Shown here piece after piece: positions 45,381 to 64,000 of a stretch of 64,000 nt of DNA. The stretch is from Silurus meridionalis (lineage: Eukaryota > Chordata > Actinopteri > Siluriformes > Siluridae). Under the pieces are notes generated by a model, which did no database searches, was not told where the DNA came from, and saw nothing but the letters and a program-made list of their open reading frames with translations. The translations under genes and the position numbers were made by a program. The stretch spans positions 4,841,001 to 4,905,000 of the forward strand of contig NC_060911.1 in assembly GCF_014805685.1 (NCBI RefSeq), read 5' to 3'. Numbering within the stretch: the first letter of the stretch is position 1; the number at the start of each line of letters is the position of its first letter.

Positions 45381-45869
45381 CTAAGCAGAATCTGTTGAGG
45401 CTTTTTTCAAACAATTTGTTCCCTTTCTGTTACATAAAGCATCCTCGATATCTGAAACGTAGTCATTGAGAATGGCTCTTGAGGTACGAGCTGACTCCAT
45501 CATTCCCTTTGCCCTGTACGATGAAGTTTGCATCCAGCATATCACTAATTCCTGTGCTTTAACCAACCGTGCACTCACACCCATCATTTTTTGGATCGTG
45601 AGAATCTGACCTATTTTGGAAAAATAAAGACAGGCAGGAGGTGATTCAGAAGAAATAACTTTTCCTTTTCCCTGCAACCCAATGTAGCAGAAAGCGAGTC
45701 TCAGGAGACCCAGAGAACGTTTGGCCAGCAGAACCGGATAATGGACCTGAGATGACAGTGACTGATCACATCTTGGAAAAAAACACAAGGGAGATGGTAA
45801 ACACACCCTGCATGACTGAGTGCCTCCTGGCTTAGTTTTACTGCAAATCAGTATCCTCAGGAGCTTCAC
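45381..45869 (-). other. Unassigned 162-codon open frame
   Basis: The longest intergenic open frame not explained by a transposon. I do not recognise the product. The second half looks less random than its surroundings: KMMGVSARLVKAQELVICWM, then SYRAKGMMESARTSRAILND, then YVSDIEDALCNRKG, and it ends at a TAG. A pyrimidine-rich tract followed by AATAG lies near 45612-45640 on the minus strand and could be a splice acceptor, which would make only the last roughly 75 codons exonic. It could be a terminal exon of an unknown gene, a retropseudogene fragment or chance. Confidence 0.25.
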
Positions 45870-46867
45870 CCAACTGCGATTGGTCCTTCCTGATATTACT
45901 CTTTGCCATGACCATGAGCAAGACTGCCTGGAACAAATACATGTCCATGACTAAGTTATAGAGTAGCAAGATATTTATCATACCCACATTGAACGGTTAG
46001 TCTAAATATGTTTCAAATCAACAAACCAAGTGAGTGCTGGCTTTCTCCCTGATCTCACTCAACTTGTAATGGACACAGCGATGCACTATTCAATATAGTT
46101 GCTCGATCCACTTCATTTTCTAATGACATATTACCAATAGCATTTCATTGTAGAGTACAACTTTGACATCTGATGCCAAATGTAATTAGACCAGGATTTC
46201 CGCACTGTTTGAGCTAAACACTGCCTGTTGAGTATTTAAACCTGCATTAACAGTGAAATAAAAGCAAAGCATTGAGATTATATTCCTGTTAGCCGAGCAG
46301 CTATTAAGACTGCATGCAGAGCTTAGCCTTTTCTAATTTATGCATATACATGTAATTCAATGAATAGGGCCTTTATAGTCAGTTTGGCATGCTGAAATAA
46401 AGAAAGCACAAACCTCTCAACAAAGAGCAGTTGCTGAATTCACATTATATGATAAACACAGTAAATCTCACCTTACAACTGGGAGAAAAACTCCTCCAAT
46501 CGGGACTCATGAGTCACAATTCTGGGAACTTTTTGACAGGCCCAGTTTTTCTCACCAAACCTGGAAGTAAGGCAACTGACTACATAACATGTCATGTGCC
46601 CAAGAGGGGAAAAATATTGGAATTGAAAATACAGTTTGTTAGAATAAATGAACAGAACAATTCCAAGTAAAACTCAAATTTGTTAAAATATTAGCATTTC
46701 ACTGTAGGTCTATTAAAGATTGAGCTAATGTTTAACATGAACACAGCAATATGCTAATAGTTATCTAATATTTAACAAAACAAAAACAACAACAAATAAA
46801 CTATTTTTTCAAGTTAATAAGCTGGTGATGTGGGTGTGATGGGAATCCTCTATATAATATACACTTA

Positions 46868-47035
46868 TGGGGAGGTGGTGGCTTAGTGGATAAGACATTG
46901 GCTTCAAAGGTAATGAATTCCACCCACATCAAGCTGCCACTCTGGGCCTCTGAGCAAGGCCTCTATAGCTGCTTAGGTGTATGAATTAGATAAATGTAAG
47001 TTGCTCTTGATAAGGATAACTGCCAAATTATATAT
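46868..47035 (+). mobile_element. tRNA-derived SINE
   Basis: Box A-like gtggcttagtggataagaca, then caagctgccactctgggcct / ctgagcaaggc and a tail with ataactgccaaatta. Decayed box B (tgaattccacc). Confidence 0.65.
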
Positions 47036-47076
47036 AGGCATTTGGCAGGCACCCTCCTTTCAGCATTCTAGTATTT

Positions 47077-47200
47077 CTTTTGAAATAAAACTATAGAAAT
47101 AAAAACTTGGATATAGTTTAGAGTAGTCAATATGCAGCTTGTATAGCAGTACAGATTTACTGTCCTCTGAAAATAACTCAACATACAGCCATTCGATTGT
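47077..47200 (+). mobile_element. Tc1-like fragment, same family as 32275-32500
   Basis: agagtagtcaatatgcagct, tgtatagcagtacagattta and ctgtcctctgaaaataactc match the body of the fragment at 32275-32500. Terminal repeats are absent. Confidence 0.55.
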
Positions 47201-47345
47201 CCATGGGTTCAAAACCCAGCACTATTTGTCCTTAATAAAAGACCCTTAACCCTTAACTGCTCAGCTGTACAGTTTGAATAAGGTCATTGAACTGTAAATC
47301 ACTATGAATAAGGGGATCTGCCAAATGCCATAAGCATAAATATAA
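47200..47345 (+). mobile_element. SINE fragment
   Basis: gttcaaaacccagcac, acccttaacccttaactgct / cagctgtac and ggggatctgccaaatgccat are the 3' two thirds of the tRNA-derived SINE family. Confidence 0.55.
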
Positions 47346-47397
47346 AAGTACAGTAGTTGACTTTCACAAGACAACACTGCAAAGCCTTGAAAATGTT

Positions 47398-47575
47398 AGA
47401 GCTCAGTGATTAGGACGTTCGCCTTCTGATCGTAAGGTCATGCATTCAAATCCAACCACCACCAAGCTGCCACTGCTGGGACCTTAAATACAGCCCATAA
47501 CCGTCAACTGCTCAGTAAGCTTATTGTAAGTCTCTCTGGATACGAGCATCTGCCAAAGACCATAGATGTAAATCC
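47398..47575 (+). mobile_element. tRNA-derived SINE
   Basis: gagctcagtgattaggacgt, box B-like attcaaatcc, caagctgccactgctgggac and gtctctctggatacgagcat / ctgccaaag. Third SINE copy within 750 bp. Confidence 0.65.
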
Positions 47576-48089
47576 TAGATTGCTAGCTGCTAAGCTGCTA
47601 ACTATTAACCCTTCTCCCATTGGACAGATGCTACAGGTGCCTCAGAGCTCACACAAGCAGACTGAAAACTAGCTTTTTTTTCTGTGGTTGCACTAAAACT
47701 GATCATATACTGTAACTTTAAGTTGACTTGTAAGAAATAGGAAAAATGGGTGAGCGTAAGAATTTGGCGAGTTTGACAAATTGTGACATCTAGATGACTG
47801 GATCAGAGCATAAATTGCAGCTCTCGTAGGATGTTCCTGGTCTGCAGTGCTCAGTATCTATCAAAAGTGGTCCAAAGAAGGAACAGCGGTGAACCGGTGA
47901 CAGGGTCATGGGCGAGTGAAGCTCATTTAAGCACGATGGGATCGAAGACGAGCTACTGTGGTTCAAATTGCCATATCTTACCATACTTTATTTATACTAT
48001 ATCTTATTACCTAATGCACCTTCTGTACATTAATCACTCTCACCCATCTACATATACCCTCATTTTAGATATTTATTAACATATTTAGC

Positions 48090-48225
48090 TATAACTCATC
48101 TATTTATTGTAAATGGGTCACTTATGCACCTCTGGTTATATGCTTACTGCATTTCAGTGGCTCCGAACATGAACTTTGCACAATGACAATAAATTTAAAT
48201 CGAATCAAAAGGAATCAAATCAAGC
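48090..48225 (+). mobile_element. Retroposon 3' tail
   Basis: attgtaaatgggtcacttat, actgcatttcagtggctccg and tttgcacaatgacaataaat match 21880-22026; the terminal pentamer repeat is decayed (aatcgaatcaaaaggaatca). Confidence 0.6.
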
Positions 48226-49156
48226 AAGTGAGAACAAGTAGACCATAGCTTGTGTCCATGATAACCAGAAACATTAGTAATCATAAATCATAAATAAAAA
48301 GAGCATTCTAATATTGTGTGTGTATGTGTGGTAAATCACAGTGGGGCATTTTCCATGAAAAGTGTGAAGTCATTTTAAAAGTGGGATATGTCATACAATC
48401 CAAGATCACTCAGGCTACACCTTTTATAATGAGTCAGCATGGAGTTACATTTGTTCAGTAGCCAGTTTACAGATGGGAAACGGTGAGTAACACAGCTGGT
48501 TTCCAACGTCTCAGCCCTTAGGATCAACAACAATAAAAATAAAGCTGTTTATTACTCGAACATAATTTGGGATACTTGCCAAAATAATCCATAAATCTCC
48601 CTCAATTTTTTATGGGGATATCTCCATCCATCCATTCATCCATCTATATCCTGTGTGTCAATCTGGATACATAACTTTCCTGAAGTACTTTTTTTTTCCT
48701 TGTAGAGGACTGCCAGTAAATATCCTGTCAAAACATGTTTTCAGGAGATGTGCAGGGCATCGAGGGTTCGAAAGCATGCTAATCTGTTATGACAAATCTT
48801 TTCTGCTTATTTCAACATAGACTGTTAAAAATATTATCATTTTACAGTAAATAACATTTAGGGGGAGTCGATGGGTATTTTTTAATGACGTCATGATTTC
48901 ATCCAATTATAGTTACATATAAACTTGTTAATTATACTAGAAAAAAGTTATTAATAAAACCCTATAAAGTGCTGACACCAAGACTCCTCCAAGAGTCATG
49001 AGACGTGGAAGCTCACTGTAAAGGTCATTTTTGTGATGTTTAGCTCCCCTGATTATACTTTAGGCGGGGGAGAGAGATTTTTATTCCATGTTATTCCATT
49101 ACTTAATATCTTTTTTATATGTCTAAGTAGGTTTGTGTGTACATATGTATACATAT

Positions 49157-49586
49157 GTGGTGGTATCAAAAAAATGAAAAAAAAAAAATAATAGTTTTGT
49201 AACACACCAACAAATGGCAGCACAAGGCTGTGCGCACAGGCACAGGAAGCACCAACCTTCAACCGGTGCTATTCTTACAATGTGCGTTAACACGTCTGCT
49301 ATCCTGACCACTTCACCCACCCTACTCGCCAGATTTGGCTTCTGCAGACTTCGCCATCTTCTGTAAGTTGAAGATCCAGCTCAAAGGTCACTTTTTTGAC
49401 ACCTTTGAGGAGATCCAGTGTGAATAGCAGAAGGACTTTCAGGACACATTCCAGAAGTGGCAGGAACCCTGGGAGCGCTGTCCTGCTGTGCAAGGAACTA
49501 TTTTGAAGGTATTAGTCTGTAAACGTGGATAAATAAAGTACTTTCTTGTAAACAGGGCTCGTCTCAAAACTTTTTAATACCACCTC
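49157..49586 (+). mobile_element. Mariner-type transposon, internally deleted copy
   Basis: Left end ggtggtatcaaa; right end gtctcaaaactttttaatac / cacctc, an inverted match. Between them the 5' leader (aacacaccaacaaatggcag), shared with 27030, is joined directly to the transposase C-terminus: HPPYSPDLASADFAIFCKLK then DTFEEIQCE and DFQDTFQKWQEPWERCPAVQ. The middle, with the first two catalytic residues, is gone; one stop is visible. Confidence 0.75.
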
Positions 49587-49654
49587 TTATATAACCGTAT
49601 AATGTACACTGTATGTAGCGTATGCAATATAATTCATATATTGCTTTCCATACC

Positions 49655-50022
49655 CGAATTCCAAAAAAGTTGGGACTCTGTGTAAAATATTAATAAAAAC
49701 AGAATGCAAAAGAAAAAAAATCCTGTATCACACAAATAGGACAACATTGCTATATCAAAATTTTCCCAGACATATATGGACTGTACTGTAGTGGTTGTGC
49801 TACACAGTGTAAAAACCGACTCCGTCCCAACTTTTTTGATTCGTGTTGCAGCCATCAAATAAAATATTACCTTCTTTTTTCTCAAAATTAAAAGTCAAGG
49901 ATTTATATGTTTTATATTTTCTTTGTCCTATCCTAAATAAAATACAGGTTTATGAGATTTACAAATTTGCATTCTCTTTTTATTTACATTTAACATCGTG
50001 TCCCAACTTTTTGCTATTCGGT
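49655..50022. mobile_element. MITE-like element with gttgggac termini
   Basis: Left end ccgaattccaaaaaagttgg / gactctgtg; right end gtgtcccaactttttgctat / tcgg. The ends are inverted relative to each other. An internal inverted pair (aacttttttgattcgtgttg, and the aaataaaatac segments) is also present. No coding sequence. The block occurs widely in fish genomes. Confidence 0.65.
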
Positions 50023-50661
50023 TTGTGTGTCTGCTACGAAGGCATTTTATTGCTACTGTACGTAAAAAAAGAAGAAAAACGCTAAGATTACAATATTAAA
50101 GTCAAAGCAATTTGAGAATAAAGTTGTGTTTGATCATTGCTCTCATCCTGTAAACATTCCTTGGAGTTGAGCACAGGTCACCATTTCAGATTGCATAAAA
50201 GATTAAATTTGCTCAATGTCTGTCAGATATTTTTTTCTGAATAAATAAAGTTTAAATGCAAAACGGCTAAACATCCACACAATTCAGATTTTTTTATCTA
50301 AAAATATTACTTGAGTCTAATATTGCAACGATTTTATTTAAAATATTTTAACTTTATTCTCGTAGTTTTTACTTTATTCTCAAAATATTTTGACGTATTG
50401 CTACCGCGTTAATCTCGAAATCTTAAACGTTAAATTTTCGAACACGGCACAAAAATGCCAAAGGTAATTTGATTAATTAGCATACACGATTGTAAGATTA
50501 ATATATTTCTGGTTAAATTACACCTTTTTATAAATAGCTATTAGTCTGTTGTTAAAGTCCTGCCACAACAACCTTCTGATATCATTACTATGGTATACAT
50601 GATCATATAAAATCCTAAATTAATATAAAAAATATAGTCAGTAGGAATCTTAAATATATCC

Positions 50662-51852
50662 TTTATTTCTTAAAACAATTCTCATCTGCTTTAGAGTACA
50701 AAAAACATTCATGAATATGTATGAAATCAGTTTTAAATAAAGAAAAAGATTCCCTTCTGCATAGAGCTTTGTTTTTATGTGAATGACACTGAATATACAA
50801 ATATAGTTGACTATTGCAGTTATTACTGTATTCATATATATAAGGCACTGCATGTTAGACTTTGGAAAATGAACTACATTTTCTACAAGGGATACAAATT
50901 AAAGACAAAACACCTTAAAGCTTGACAGGCTTCATCAGTACTGCTCTTACATACAATGGGTGATAGCATGGTTACAAGACAACAAAACTTTGTGCTTTTG
51001 CAACGATCCTCACTACATCTTGTATTTCAAATGTATACACTCTTAACATGTGGATAATTGATAACCTGAAAACCTGAAGATTTTTTCCCCCCAGGGTAAC
51101 CTTACTGAAACTGATATAGATGACCAAGTGCTTTCAACTGCATTAGTCCATTTAATCCATGTGTGGAGAACTTGTGTGGCTTTGCCATCGTTTCCCAGGT
51201 TGTCCAAGGCCAATGGTAAATGCTAAAGAAAATTTTGATTTATAAAAGTGCCATCATCCAAATGCATAAACAGTGTCTACATGTAACTTTCACTCACAAC
51301 AACAGACTACTAAAAAAAAGTGTAGTATAAAATACGCTAAAATGCAATGTTTTGACATCAAGATTTGATATTGAATTCACTTATTTAACCATGTTGCCTG
51401 AGAACATTTTGAATTGGAGTGTTCAGAGCCACGTGACAGGGTTCAAGCGAAAAAAAAAACATAACTAGCAATTTGGGTCATGAAAAAGGTTGGCCATCCA
51501 GCCAAGACAACAGAAATCCGAAGTAGAAAGAAGCTATTATACTGTTATGCTGCTATACCTTTTCTTGCTATCGATCCCGGTCTCGCTGTGTCAAGCACAC
51601 TCTTACATTGTCTAGTTGTCAAGTCTCTAATTAATTAAGCTACACATTTCCCTGCAACTACCTGCTAGTCGATCCCTTTTAACATCCATACCTTATTCAT
51701 ATCAAAAGTTCCTAAAAGAAGAGCAGGATCAACTATACAGAACAGAAAGGATATAAAAAAGACTTGCACAGGTGATAAATTCTTGGCACGGTGATGGTAG
51801 AACGTAGCATACTGGATATGTTTACACGTGTGAAGAGGCGGTACAGCAGCCA
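50662..51852 (-). other. efemp1: Probable efemp1 3' UTR with AATAAA signal
   Basis: About 1.2 kb downstream of the efemp1 stop, free of recognisable repeats. The complement of 50662-50667 reads AATAAA, the first good polyadenylation signal I find after the stop. The 3' end is inferred from this hexamer only. Confidence 0.45.
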
Positions 51853-62614
<10,762 letters not shown>

Positions 62615-63034
62615 CTGCACTCACAAACACACACAAATATTTAATAAATAATATTAGCCATGAAATATTGTAAGATTTTGCCATTCTTTAACAAAACGAC
62701 ACTTCACAGTTTCAGGATCCGGAATTGTCTATGAGGAATTCCTGTGAATGATCTCCCTGTGAGGTTTTTGCCTCAATATCAGTAGGTGGACGAAATATAA
62801 AACTTCTAGGTGTAACTGTATGCATGAATGCGTGTGTTGCCATCCTAACTTTTTTCATTTGTTTTCCCACACGGCTAAAAATCCAGCACAATTCTGACCA
62901 AAGCTAACATTTTTGCTTCAAACAAATGAGTGCCTGAGCAAGTGATCCAAAGAGTGTATTTGTTGTATCAGATGTTGAAAAAAATACATTTAAGTTATTA
63001 GATATTAGTGTATGTTACTTTTTCATGCACATGT

Positions 63035-63262
63035 GAGTCTTCCTTAAACTGTTGCCACAAAGTTGAAGGTACACAATGGTATAGTGTATAGAATTACGCT
63101 TCGCTTGAACTAGGAGACCCAAATCTGCTCCAGCATTACAATGCCCTTGTGCACAAAACCAGCTCCATGAACATATGATTTTATAGATTGGATTGGAAGA
63201 TCTTGAGTGGCCTGCTATAGAGCTTTGACCTCAACCCTATTTAACACTTTTGGGATATTAGA
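63035..63262 (+). mobile_element. Tc1-derived non-autonomous element, fragment
   Basis: aaactgttgccacaaagttg, cttgaactaggagacccaaa, ttacaatgcccttgtgcaca, gattggaagatcttgagtgg and gctttgacctcaaccctatt, cut at its 3' side by LINE sequence. Confidence 0.7.
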
Positions 63263-63832
63263 TCTCTCACGTCAAAAGCGCTGACTATAAACAAAGTTCT
63301 TACAGACCAGGAGTTTTAATATAATGTGTTTAATAGAAACGTGGATTAAACTGAATGAATATGTAGCATTAAATGAAGTGAGTCCTCCTGGGTATAGTAA
63401 TTACACACACCAGCCCCGTCCAAATGGCGAAGGAGGAGGAGTCGCAGATATCTATTATAATAATCTAAGCGTCACACTTTAAACTAAACACAAATGTAAA
63501 ACTTTTGAGGTTCTTTACACCAACATACAATATTTGGTGTCTGAAAGCAGGTCTAATCTAATTAGAAATTGATCTAGTAATTATTTATAGATCCCAAGGG
63601 CCCTACTCTGATTTTCTCATAGAATTTGCAGATTTAAACCACAAATTAAACTACTTCTTTAGACAAAACATTAATTGTTGGTTACTTTAATACTCATTTT
63701 CATAATCAGGAAGACTCCTTAAAAGCAGCAGTTGTGTCCATTCTAGATTCAGTTGGAATTAATCAGAATGTTATAGGATCCACTCATAGTGGTGGACACA
63801 CTCTTGATATATTATTAACATTTGGATAAAAA
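63262..63832 (+). mobile_element. L2/Rex-type LINE endonuclease-domain fragment
   Basis: The plus strand encodes, over several frames, relics of the apurinic-like endonuclease: CLIETWIKLNEYVALNEVSP, GYSNYTHQPRPNGEGGGVAD, YRSQGPYSDF-type segment, VGYFNTHFHNQEDSLKAAVV with the GDFN motif changed to GYFN, and DSVGINQNVIGSTHSGGHTL. It is truncated at its 3' side by a (TA)n tract. Confidence 0.7.
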
Positions 63833-63851
63833 AAGAAATTATAATAATTAT

Positions 63852-63853
63852 TA

Positions 63854-63936
<83 letters not shown>
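63852..63936. repeat. (TA)n microsatellite
   Basis: TA run of about 85 bp; another starts at 63971 and continues to the right edge of the window. Confidence 0.96.
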
Positions 63937-63943
<7 letters not shown>

Positions 63944-63966
63944 CAATATATAAACTGTGGAATTAT

Positions 63967-64000
<34 letters not shown>

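Noticed and set aside
62615..64000. Search for the next upstream efemp1 exon
   Set aside because: Only a Tc1-derived fragment, LINE endonuclease relics and (TA)n tracts are seen; the upstream exons must be beyond the right edge.

Overview
This is a 64 kb vertebrate window, almost certainly from a teleost fish. Two spliced genes are recognisable, both on the minus strand. Their small exons sit in introns of up to 13.7 kb packed with Tc1/mariner, hAT-like, RTE-type and L2/Rex-type repeats, tRNA-derived SINEs and long (TA)n, (CA)n and (TAA)n microsatellites. The SINE and Tc1 mixture looks ostariophysan (catfish/characin-like), but I cannot name a species.

Positions 33800 down to 1017 hold the first ten coding exons of a MARK-family Ser/Thr kinase, best matched to mark1. 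They run from the start Met through the complete kinase domain to the linker before the UBA domain. The UBA, spacer and KA1 exons must lie beyond the left edge. All nine internal junctions keep the reading frame and all donors are GT.

Positions 62614 down to 51853 hold the last seven coding exons of a fibulin, best matched to efemp1 (fibulin-3): five calcium-binding EGF modules, each on its own exon, then the two-exon C-terminal fibulin module and the stop codon. The signal peptide and first atypical EGF module lie beyond the right edge. The genes are in tandem, efemp1 upstream of mark1, about 18 kb apart. No functional link between a secreted matrix glycoprotein and a cytosolic polarity kinase is implied.

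The accessory content is nearly all transposon-derived. The outstanding item is a complete Tc1-like DD34E transposon at 30053-31669 in mark1 intron 1, with an uninterrupted 340-residue transposase, inner and outer terminal repeats and TA target duplications. Others are a DD37E (TRT-like) copy with one frameshift, two mariner relics with matching ends, a nested composite (hAT-like element containing a LINE that was itself hit twice), six RTE-type LINE pieces, an L2/Rex-type LINE with RT motifs, at least fifteen copies of one Tc1-derived non-autonomous family, and a 24-bp minisatellite. I saw no tRNA, rRNA, CRISPR array, operon or dedicated novel system. One 162-codon open frame at 45381-45869 remains unexplained.
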